From the NCBI GenBank assembly GCA_009746045.1, contig RPFO01000231.1, positions 601,388 through 665,387 of the forward strand: DNA of 64,000 nucleotides, given 5' to 3'. Both the position numbers and the translations under genes were made by a program. Below, in pieces: positions 21,905 to 33,900 of the stretch (positions are counted from its first letter, which is position 1; each line of letters begins with the position of its first letter). The DNA is from Mesostigma viride (lineage: Eukaryota; Streptophyta; Mesostigmatophyceae; Mesostigmatales; Mesostigmataceae). Below the pieces are notes generated by a model. It was not told where the DNA came from and did no database searches. It saw only the letters and a program-made list of their open reading frames with translations.

Positions 21905-24900
21905 CTGTTCGCAAGCAGTGAGAGAATGGCAGGCAAGGGGATGGTCCGTGATGAGAATATAGAAAAAAATGTTTTATCATTAATAAGAAAGACAACTCTC
22001 AGTGAACCTTTTATATATTTTTAAAATTTAGCCTCCTGGGTCGCAAATTGGTAAGAACTAATACGCAAAACTGGGCAATAAGCAAAACTGGGTAATAAGA
22101 CAAACTGGGTTATCAGCAAAACTGGGTTATTAGCAAAACTAGGTTATAAGCGAAACTGGGTGCTAAGCAAACCTGGGTAATAAGACAAACTGGGTTATCA
22201 GCAAAACTGGGTTATTAGCAAAACTAGGTTATAGGCGAAACTGGGTGCTAAGCAAACCTGGGTGCTAAGCGAAACTGGGTGATAAGCAAAGTCAACCATC
22301 TCGGGATGTGGCCTGTTGGGAAGCCAGGAAGTGCGGACAAATAGATTGGTCAGGAATGAGAAGAATGGGGTTTCATCAACATCCATTGTCAAGGGTCATA
22401 ATCAACAACTTATTAGCAATGCGTAGATCCTGGAGGGGAGGGTTAGCAAACTAATTCGTGCCTTTGATCACTGCGTCTCTTATTAATTTGATTTCAGTTA
22501 TCATAACGCTTGGCAATATCCACAGCAAGTGGCAGACAACGAGCAGACATGGGTGACCATCAACATGACCATGGAGGGTAGGACAGCAGACTAACATGGT
22601 TCCTTATAAAAACGCATGCACGCATGATTCACAAAGTGAAGTACCAAAAAAGGTGGCCCACGTCAACATACATAAATATATTCCGAGTACATAGCATTTT
22701 TTTTGTAGCGACAATGGTTTCTGTCCTTAACAATGCCATACTTTCTGTCTTTAATAGGTCATAACAGACCATTGGATCCTCCTGGATGCAGATAAATGGA
22801 TTTCTAGACATTTGGCATTGGGCTGCACCTGGGTGTAGGTGCATCGATTCCTATCTATCTATTAGGCCACACGACTCACCTGGATGTAGATACATAAGAG
22901 TACTTCATAGGCCACACGACTCACCTGGATGTATGTGGCCGCCTCGTCGGGCGTGAGGGAGACCACGGGCTGCACCTCCTCCAGATACCGGTCTGCCATC
23001 TCTGCGGGCTCCTCCCCCTCCTTCTCCAGGTCCTGCTCCTCCATCAGCAGGCGCAGAAGCTCCAGGTCGGTTGGCTGCCACCCGTCCTCGCCCGTGTCAA
23101 AGTGGTCGTCGGCGGTCGACACTGGGGAGGGGGCATAGGGTGCCAGAGATGCGGTCAGAGTGCAGTTGGAATTTAGAATTAGTGCCAAAAACATAGTGCC
23201 CAAAACAAATAATAATAATGATAGTAATAACAACAACAATACTACTACTAATGTGATAATACTAACAATAATAGTCAAAACAATAAATAGGGTATAATAT
23301 CTATGAAATCAGATGTCAACCTAGCTCAGTGCCGTAATCATGGGTCCCATATACAGAGGCATATACCGAGGCAAATACAGGACATGGACAGAAGCATGGA
23401 CAGAGGCATGGACAGAGGCATGGAGGCCAGTTCCAAGATAACGAAATTTCATCGCCGAGCCGGCAGTGGAATCATAGAAAACTTTGTGGGATGGATGCAG
23501 GTAGGCGTTTACTTGGATGCAGGTAGGGGTTTATTTGGATGCAGGTAGGCGTTTACTTGGATGCAGGTAGGCATTTACTTGGATGCAGGTAGGTGTTTAC
23601 TTGGATGCAGGTAGGGGTTTATTTGGATGCAGGTAGGTGTTTACTTGCATGCAGGTGAGCGTTTATTTGGATGCAGGTAGGCGTTGTTTGGGTGCACATA
23701 AGTAACTATCAGTGCAGAAACCATGGCAGCTCAGAAGCACTTCCTGTGAGCAGATCCAGCCCAGCATGATCAGAACCTCCCACTGTGCGACCAGGGGCGA
23801 AGGGGTAGCCTTTGAGGGCAGAGAGTCAGGCCAGGTCACGCGATCCTGTACATATTCCCCGTTACTAGCCAGCCAAGCTGCCTGTTACTGGCCAGCACAT
23901 ACAGGTCACGGCGTCAAGTGGCAGCACATCTTGCACACCCTCTCCCAAAACCCTTTCCCGCCCCACTATCACATCTTACGTCCCTTCATACCTCCCCCAT
24001 TGGCGATGGAGACCCCTCGCAAGTAACGGCGGTGGATTCCCCTGCTCTAGCGTACCTTCCACCCAGAAGCCTTCCCTTGCCCCAGCACGCCTACCTTCCC
24101 CTACAATAATAATAGCCTTCCCCTACAATAATAATAGCCTTCCCCCACAATAATAATAGCCTTCCCCTACTATAATAATAGCCTTTCCCTACTATAATAA
24201 TAGCCTTCCCCTACTATAATAATAGCCTTCCCCTACAATAATAATAGCCTTCCCTTACAATAATAATAGCCTTCCCCTACAATACCTTCCGCACCCGCGT
24301 CGACTTGCCCCATGACCCCCTGCACCCCACACAAAATACGCTATACCCCCAGCAACGCCCCCCCCCCCCTACCTTTGCCCCCTTGTCCCAGCAACGCATA
24401 CCCCCCCCTACCTTTGCCCCCTTGTCCCAGCAACGCATACCCCCCCTACCTTTGCCCCCTTGTCCCAGCAACGCATACCCCCCCTACCTTTGCCCCCTTG
24501 TCCCAGCAACGCATACCCCCCCCTACCTTTGCCCCCTTGTCCCAGCAACGCATACCCCCCCCTACCTTTGCCCCCTTGTCCCAGCAACGCATACCCCCCC
24601 CTACCTTTGCCCCCTTGTCCCAGCAACGCATACCCCCCCTACCTTTGCCCCCTTGTCCCAGCAACGCATACCCCCCCTACCTTTGCCCCCTTGTCCCAGC
24701 AACGCATACCCCCCCCTACCTTTGCCCCCTTGTCCCAGCAACGCATACCCCCCCTACCTTTGCCCCCTTGTCCCAGCAACGCATACCCCCCCCTACCTTT
24801 GCCCCCTTGTCCCAGCAACGCATATCCCCCCCCCCTCCCCCCGATACCTTCGTTCAGAGGTCCCAGCACCACCGACGAGAGCGCCTCCGCGGGCGCGTCG

Positions 24901-27900
24901 TCCCTGACACCCACGACGCTCCCGAACGCGTCGGCCACCACGTCATCCAAGTCCCGCAGTTCATCACTCTCATGGCCGGCGTCTGCAACGACACCGCTGC
25001 CAGCATTCCCACCATTTCTCGCGTCACCATTCTCATGCACGGTCGCGCCCGCAGCGGCCACACCCAAAGCCTCCTTGTCGACGGCCACGTCTTCGAGCAG
25101 CCCCCGCGATTGCCCCTTGGCCGCATCGCTCTCTTCCCCAGCCGTGGTCGCAGACACGACCTCCGGCGAGGGGGCAGCAACCCCTGCAGGGGCGCCCGAG
25201 GAGGGAAGGGAGAACATCGCTTGGGCGAGCGCGAGGCCTTCCGAGACTTGCGTCGCCACCGCGGACTTTGTGGGCGGCGCCTTGCCGAGGGACGGGTCAG
25301 CCTTGGGAGGCTCTGAGGTCCCGCCAGCAGCGGCCGCGTTGGCAAGGGCGAGCTTCTCGCGGGCCGCTTGGGCTGGGGGGGGGAGGAAGGGGGAAACGGG
25401 GGAAGGGGGCAGGAGCGGGTGGGCGGGGAAGGGGCCAGGAGGGGAGTGGGTGAAAGAAAGGCGGGGAGGAAGGGGGGGAGGGAATGGGGGAAGGGCCTGG
25501 CGGAGGGGAGGGTCAGGAGGTAGGCAGGGGGAGGAGGGGAATGACGGAGGGGACAGGAGGGAAGGGAGGGGCCGGGGTAGGGGGGGGGGGTTGGACTAGA
25601 ACTGGGCGCGGAAATGATACCGGCGAAGTGGTTCTCGCCGGATTAATAGTGACGGACCTAATTGCCTAAGTGGCAAAAAGGTTCCGTCACTATTTATGAT
25701 AACTGGGGGGGCATAAGGGGAAGAAACAGGGGGCAGGGGGGAGGGGGAGGGGGGGGGGGGCACGAATAGTAGGTATCGAGTATCCCATTTGCTGGGGTGC
25801 CAGCGCACTACCATGTTCTCCAACGTACGTGTCTCATTTTCTGTTTGCCGGCATGACTATCCAATTCAATTCATAAGACAGCCAGCATATCCATTAAATC
25901 ATCTCATTTTCTGTATGCCGGCACCCCTATCTCACTTTTCGTTCGCAAGCATACCCATCCCATTCTATGTTTGCCAGCATACCTATTTCATTATCTGCTC
26001 GCAAGCATTTTCCATGAACTGGTATCCACCCTCAAATGCCAGGTTCAAGGGCTACATCGTACCTACCATACTCTGCATCCACTGCATAATCACTAACCCT
26101 CTCTCATGGCCTCCCCCTGCCAACGCCAGCACACCTGTCTTGTGCTCCATTGGCCCGCATGACTACCTCACTTTGCATTCGCCAGCATAAACATCCACCC
26201 CCGTTTGCCGGCATACCGATTTCATTCTCTGTGGCCGGCACAAACTTGAGGTGGAGCTGGATGCTGCCCCCGCTACCTCCGCCCTGTGGACACGCGCAGC
26301 ACACAATGGGCAAATGTGCAGGCGTTGTGAGGACCATTCTTAGCACGACGGTCATGATCTCTTATTCTTATCATCATCATCATCATCATCATTCGCTGCT
26401 ACCCCTGCCCTGGGCACGGGCGCGACACGATGGGCAAATGGGAAGAGCGTCAAGAGAATTAGTATTACCATGACCGCGTTGACATTATGTTCTTATCATC
26501 ATCACTTATGATATTATAATACAAATAAAAAAAAGATTATAATACAAAGGACCATGCGTCGGTCACCTAGCAGCATGGGGGCATCCGAGCGGGGGTGATT
26601 GGACGTTTAAAATTGCCCCCAAATGGTTGGCCAACTAGAGGGGGACGTGCCCGCCAGTATAGTAATTGCTCGCAGGGAGGGGGGTGGCTCGCACCAAACA
26701 CGCACAAAAAAGCCGACAGACAAAGATGCCTAACTGCCGCCAGGGCCAGCCGCCTCAACACCGGGAGAGGCCAGATCACAGGATCAGGGATACCATCCAC
26801 GTCTGCAGCTGGGAGCCATTCTAGTCTCTGGGACGGGAAGTTGGGCGGGGTGGGTGGGTGGGTGGGTGGGTGGGTGGGTGGGTGGGTGGGGGGGGTTGAC
26901 GGGAGGCGAGGATGTAAAGCTTGGGGGTAGGAACAGGGAAAAGAAATGGAAAGACCAAAAAGAAACAGGGGAAATCAGGTTGATGGGAAGCGTGCGAATA
27001 TGAAGTAAGTACGCATCGAGCAGAACATATTGAACCAGTAAATGATTACAACACATCATCACTAGAATGATGCTTAAGGGAAGCCAGCGATTATCTACCG
27101 GGCTGTGCATGTTCAACAAAACAACCAGGTTATTACAGCACATCATCACTATGATGATGTTCGGGGGAGCCCAGCAATGACCTACCGGGCTGTGCATGTC
27201 GAACGCACTCGAAGATTAAAGATTGAAATTACTAATAGCAATGCTAGGTGACCTACCGGGCTGTATATGTCGAACGCACTCGAAGCTTATAGATTGAAAT
27301 TACTAATAGCAATGCTAGGTAACCTACCGGGCTGTACATGTCGAACCACTTCTTGACGCTCCCTAGCCGGACAATGTCCTTGACGAAGATGCCTGGGAAT
27401 AGGGGGCAGGGCAGGACAGGCGCATGACAAGGCAAACAAAGAGAAAAGTTGTGACAAAGATGCCTGGCGCACAGAACAAAGGGATTGCGCAAGAAGGAGA
27501 GCGGTAATTTCGTCATTGGCTCCATTTCTTACTCTACTTAGCGTGAAGCAGAGGCAAAAGGTCAAGGGGAGAGAAGGCATTGTGGGGGGCAGAGAGGGTA
27601 GTATGGGGGAATTAAAAGGGTTGGTGGCGCAGAGAAAGCCATTGGCGGGCATCTAGAGGGTTGGTGGCAGAGAAGGCATTTGGGGGGTCGAGGGTTGGTG
27701 GCAGAGAAGGCATTTGGGGGGCACCTAGAGGGTTGGCGGCAGACGGTAAGAATCTCCTCTGGGCGGTTGGTTGGTTGGTTGGTTGGTTGGTTGGTTGGTT
27801 GGTTGGTTGGTTGGTTGGTTGGTTGGTTGGTTGGTTGGTTGGTTGGTTGGTTGGTTGGTTGGTTGGTTGGTTGGTTGGTTGGTTGGTTGGTTGGTTGGTT

Positions 27901-30900
27901 GGTTGGTTGGTTGGTTGGTTGGTTGGTTGGTTGGTTGGTTGGTTGGTTGGTTGGTTGGTTGGTTGGTTGGTTGGTTGGTTGGTTGGTTGGTTGGTTGGTT
28001 GGTTGGTTGGTTGGGCACAGCAAGCAATGCCATTGCCGGATGGAGGCATCCTGACGTGATGATCCAACCACATGATGCCATTGCCTGAAGTGATGGTTCA
28101 ACCACCTGGGAGGAGTGGTTGGCTAGCGAGGCAACGGAACATGCCCATGCATCCCTGTGTCTGTGTGAATGGGACGAGTGGATGAGGAATGTGGCCACCA
28201 AGCAAACCCAGGGCCCGAGCTCGCATCAGATACCCCGAATAGGGCCACCGAGCCCGTGACATGACTCATTCTGGGGAGGGGAGAAGGGAGAAGGGGGGAG
28301 GGGGGGAGTCTGGGTCATTCCACGAACTTAGTGGTACTATTATTCGTACAATTATTCGTACTATTTTTAGAGTCAAGACCTGCAGATGTATGTGCATGAA
28401 GCAAAGGACTGCTCGCAAACGTCGCCCTCCCCTTCTGGCGAATTAGATTTGAGCGGACCCAATCATCCATGGCATGCCTTCTCCCAAACGGATACCTATA
28501 ACTTATCATCGCTCAGTTCCTCTCCTAGACATGCCACCTCTCCCAACAGACACCTAAAACTTACCACCACCCACTTTTTCTCCTAAACAAACATGCCACT
28601 TTTCCCAAACGGATACCTTAAAATGATCGATGCTCAGTTCCTCTCAGAAACGTACAACCGTGTGTGGTGGTGCCAATCTGCGCTCCCACATCAACGGTCA
28701 TGCCAGGTCTCCAATCCCTCGAAATATTATTGCCGCACCCCTCCTTTCACATGCCTCGCGGCACGCAGTTTCCATCAACGCAATAACACCAAACCAAGAA
28801 CCTCGGCGCACCTCCGTTGGCGAACACGCGCGGGCGCTGCGTCTTGCCCAGGTCCATGCACATCATGATGCGCAGCTCTTCCGATGACTGGAACACATTC
28901 CTGCTCCAGTGCGGCCGTGGGGGGGGGAAGGGGGGGGTTTGTGGCAGTGGAAGGAGGGTGGGGGGGGCGTGGCATTGGGTAAAAGGGAGGGGGTTCGTGG
29001 CTTTGGGGGTAAGGGAGGGGGAGGGGCATTGGGGGGAAGTGGAGGGGTCGTGGCAGTGGGGGGGGAGGGAGGGGGGTGGAAGTGGAGGGCAGGGAGGGGG
29101 CGCGGCAGTGGGGGAAGGGGGGGGGGGGATTGTGGCAGTGGGGGGACGGGGGGAGGGGGGCGTGGCAGTGGGGGGAAGAGAGGGGTCGTGGCATTGGGGG
29201 AGAGGGAGTGGGCGTGTTTGAACCACGAGAGCGATATGGAGTGCGCATGGTTAAGAAGCATGACTGTGTGGATGCTAGCATCTGAGATAAGTAGAACGAG
29301 GAAGAGTGTGCAGACTGGTAGGGTGCACTGCTCTGCGGAAGATGGGAATGCATTCCTGCCCAAGCACAGCACCAGAAGGTCATACGCCAAGGGAGTGGGC
29401 AACAAGGTATGAGCACCATTCGCAAGTAGGGCATGCGCACTCTTAGCATTAACCAGTCTACCAGGGATAAAAGGCCAGCCTGCTCGTGCACATCACAACC
29501 CAGGGCGCACAGATGTCGTATACAACAATGATAGAGTAAACAGATAGGGATGACAATATAGGGATGGCGTCGACATTGACATCGCACGGGCATTCAAAGA
29601 GTGCGTTGACATCGCGTCTTGAGATAGCGCACATTGAGAAAGCCCGTCGATGCCTAGTATACGTTATACGTCAATACCTAGTCTACGTCGATGCCTAGTA
29701 TACGTCAATACCTAGTCTACCACAACCAACGCTGCATAGAGACGTATCATGCAACGTACATAGTCAATACCTAGTCTACCACAACCAGCGCTACATAGAG
29801 ACGTAACATACAACGTACATAGTCAATACCTAGTCTACCACAACCAACGCCACGCAGAGACGTAACATACAACGTACGCAGCCCTTATTCCAGGACATGT
29901 CCGAAATATATGCGTCAAAACATCAACACAGTGAAGGCACTCACATGACCAGGTCTTCGTTCCAGGACAGCGTCAGCCCTTCGGACATGACGGATGCCGT
30001 CTGCGCCTTCTGGGGTGGGTCGCCCTTGCCGCGCACCTCCACTGGTGAGAGAAAGGAGTAAAACGAAACATGGGGATTTCAGGGGGAAGGGGGACGGGGG
30101 AAATGGGGGAAAGGCATCGATCGATAGCAAGCCAGTCGCATGACACTGGCTTAATGCCATATTTACAACTGTCGCACCTGCTGTTAATGAAAGTCCTTTT
30201 GACCAGCCACCTATGTTTTTGAACTACAGAGTAACCGCACAGAAGACTGAAAGGGAAAGGTCCCCTCTGGCAAGAAGGGAAAGGTTGTCCCCTCTGCATA
30301 GATGGGAAAGGTTGCCCCGTTTGGCTGAAAGGTGCTGTCCCTGGGTAACATCGGACCAACAGTGTGATGCACTCTAGTTGGGTTGACGGCGCACTTTTGT
30401 TGATTCCTGCACCCTCGTTTGCACACTTGCTGTTTCAACCGCTCCCTCTTGTTGCTTGAAGCACTCGCTGTATCAATCGTCGCTCTTGTTGGTTCAATCA
30501 CTCACTCTTGGCGAACCCGAGCAGCAGCGTGCCATCCCCCCGTCCGGTATATTCGTGGAAGACCTTGGCTCCTTTGGCCAAGTCCTTGCCAGAGGCCTTG
30601 GAAACTGGCAAATATGTGGGGGTGTGGGGTGTGGGGTGTGGGGTGTGGGGTGTGGGGTGTGGGGTGTGGGGTGTGGGGTGTGGGGTGTGGGGTGTGGTGT
30701 GGGGTGTGGGGTGTGGGGTGTGGGGTGTGGGGTGTGGGGTGTGGGGTGTGGGGTGTGGGGTGTGGGGTGTGGGGTGTGGGGTGTGCGGTGTGTATATGTG
30801 TGTGTGTGGGGGGGGGGGGGACACATGGGGGGGGGAGATGGGGGGGATGAAGCGGTAGGCACAGCAAGGGAGGGCAAAGGGAGAACAAAGTCAGGAAATG

Positions 30901-33900
30901 TGGAGGAAAGAGGGACGGAGTGAGGCTGAGGCATGGCAGGAAAGAGGGGCGGAAACAGGTGAACGAAAGTACGGACTAGATGGAGGCATGTTGTCAACGC
31001 GCGAGTGGAAAGAGGGAGGACGGAGGTCAAGCGATGTGGGGGAACAAGGAGTGGAGGAGTGGAGGAGTGGAGGAGTGGAGGAGGGGAGGAGTGGAGGAGT
31101 GGAGGAGTGGAGGAGTGGAGGCGTGGAGGCGTGGAGGAGTGGAGGAGTGGAGGAGTGGAGGAGTGGAGGCGTGGAGGCGTGGAGGCGTGGAGGCGTGGAG
31201 GCGTGGAGGCGTGGAGGCGTGGAGGCGTGGAGGCGTGGAGGCGTGGAGGCGTGGAGGCGTGGAGGCGTGGAGGCGTGGAGGCGTGGAGGCGTGGAGGCGT
31301 GGAGGCGTGGAGGCGTGGAGGCGTGGAGGAGGGGAGGAGGGGAGGCGTGGAGGAGGGGAGGCGTGGAGGAGGGGAGGAGGGGAGGCGTGGAGGAGGGGAG
31401 GAGGGGAGGAGGGAGGAGGGGAGGAGGGGAGGAGGGGAGGAGGGGAGGAGGGGAGGAGGGAGGAGGGAGGAGGGGAGGAGGGAGGAGGGAGGAGGGGAGG
31501 AGGAGGGAGGAGGGAGGCGTGGAGGAGGGGAGGCGTGGAGGAGGGGAGGAGGGGAGGAGGGAGGAGGGGAGGAGGGGAGGCGTGGAGGAGGGGAGGAGGG
31601 GAGGAGGGGAGGAGGGAGGAGGGAGGAGGGGAGGAGGGAGGAGGGGAGGAGGGGAGGAGGGGAGGAGGAGGAGGAGGGGAGGAGGAGGAGGGGAGGCGTG
31701 GAGGAGGGGAGGCGTGGAGGAGGGGAGGAGGGGAGGCGTGGAGGAGGGAGGCGTGGAGGAGGGAGGAGGGGAGGAGGGGAGGAGGGGAGGCGTGGAGGCG
31801 TGGAGGAGGGGAGGAGGGGAGGAGGGGAGGAGGGGAGGAGGGGAGGAGGGAAGGCGTGGAGGAGGGAGGAGGGAGGAGGGGAGGAGGGGAGGAGGGAGGA
31901 GAGGAGGGGAGGGGAGGAGGGGAGGAGGGGAGGAGGGAGGAGGGGAGGAGGGAGGAGGGGAGGAGGGGAGGAGGGGAGGAGGGGAGGAGGGAGGAGGGGA
32001 GGAGGGAGGAGGGGAGGGGGAGGAGGGGAGGAGAGGAGGGAGGAGGGGAGGAGGGGAGGAGGGGAGGAGGGGAGGAGGGGAGGAGGGGAGGAGGGGAGGA
32101 GGGGAGGAGGGAGGAGGGAGGAGGGAGGAGGGGAGGAGGGGAGGAGGGGAGGAGGGGAGGAGGGCAGGAGGGCAGGAGGGCAGGAGGGCAGGAGGGGAGG
32201 AGGGAGGAGGGGAGGAGGGGAGGGGAAGGAGGGAAGGAGGGGAGGAGGGGAGGAGGGAGGAGGAAGGAGGGGAGGAGGGAAGGAGGGAAGGAGGGAAGGA
32301 GGGGAGGAGGGAGGAGGGGAGGAGGGAGGAGGGAGGAGGGAAGGAGGGGAGGAGGGAAGGAGGGAAGGAGGGAAGGAGGGAAGGAGGGAAGGAGGGAAGG
32401 AGGGAAGGAGGGAAGGAGGGAAGGAGGGAAGGAGGGAAGGAGGGAAGGAGGGAAGGAGGGAAGGAGGGAAGGAGGGAAGGAGGGAAGGAGGGAAGGAGGG
32501 AAGGAGGGAAGGAGGGAAGGAGGGAAGGAGGGAAGGAGGGAAGGAGGGAAGGAGGGAAGGAGGGAAGGAGGGAAGGAGGGAAGGAGGGAAGGAGGGAAGG
32601 AGGGAAGGAGGGAAGGAGGGAAGGAGGGAAGGAGGGAAGGAGGGAAGGAGGGAAGGAGGGAAGGAGGGAAGGAGGGAAGGAGGGAAGGAGGGAAGGAGGG
32701 AAGGAGGGAAGGAGGGAAGGAGGGAAGGAGGGAAGGAGGGAAGGAGGGAAGGAGGGAAGGAGGGAAGGAGGGAAGGAGGGAAGGAGGGAAGGAGGGAAGG
32801 AGGGAAGGAGGGAAGGAGGGAAGGAGGGAAGGAGGGAAGGAGGGAAGGAGGGAAGGAGGGAAGGAGGGAAGGAGGGAAGGAGGGAAGGAGGGAAGGAGGG
32901 AAGGAGGGAAGGAGGGAAGGAGGGAAGGAGGGAAGGAGGGAAGGAGGGAAGGAGGGAAGGAGGGAAGGAGGGAAGGAGGGAAGGAGGGAAGGAGGGAAGG
33001 AGGGAAGGAGGGAAGGAGGGAAGGAGGGAAGGAGGGAAGGAGGGAAGGAGGGAAGGAGGGAAGGAGGGAAGGAGGGAAGGAGGGAAGGAGGGAAGGAGGG
33101 AAGGAGGGAAGGAGGGAAGGAGGGAAGGAGGGAAGGAGGGAAGGAGGGAAGGAGGGAAGGAGGGAAGGAGGGAAGGAGGGAAGGAGGGAAGGAGGGAAGG
33201 AGGGAAGGAGGGAAGGAGGGAAGGAGGGAAGGAGGGAAGGAGGGAAGGAGGGAAGGAGGGAAGGAGGGAAGGAGGGAAGGAGGGAAGGAGGGAAGGAGGG
33301 AAGGAGGGAAGGAGGGAAGGAGGGAAGGAGGGAAGGAGGGAAGGAGGGAAGGAGGGAAGGAGGGAAGGAGGGAAGGAGGGAAGGAGGGAAGGAGGGAAGG
33401 AGGGAAGGAGGGAAGGAGGGAAGGAGGGAAGGAGGGAAGGAGGGAAGGAGGGAAGGAGGGAAGGAGGGAAGGAGGGAAGGAGGGAAGGAGGGAAGGAGGG
33501 AAGGAGGGAAGGAGGGAAGGAGGGAAGGAGGGAAGGAGGGAAGGAGGGAAGGAGGGAAGGAGGGAAGGAGGGAAGGAGGGAAGGAGGGAAGGAGGGAAGG
33601 AGGGAAGGAGGGAAGGAGGGAAGGAGGGAAGGAGGGAAGGAGGGAAGGAGGGAAGGAGGGAAGGAGGGAAGGAGGGAAGGAGGGAAGGAGGGAAGGAGGG
33701 AAGGAGGGAAGGAGGGAAGGAGGGAAGGAGGGAAGGAGGGAAGGAGGGAAGGAGGGAAGGAGGGAAGGAGGGAAGGAGGGAAGGAGGGAAGGAGGGAAGG
33801 AGGGAAGGAGGGAAGGAGGGAAGGAGGGAAGGAGGGAAGGAGGGAAGGAGGGAAGGAGGGAAGGAGGGAAGGAGGGAAGGAGGGAAGGAGGGAAGGAGGG

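Noticed and set aside
24305-25599. Pro-rich open frames of 200-379 codons on the plus strand
   Set aside because: They run over a 38-bp array and then antisense to C2 exon 7, which has better splice and domain support.
27562-28201. Asn-Gln-Pro-Thr and Gly-Trp-Leu-Val repeat proteins
   Set aside because: Both come from the (GGTT)n array; all frames are open and no flanking coding sequence joins them.
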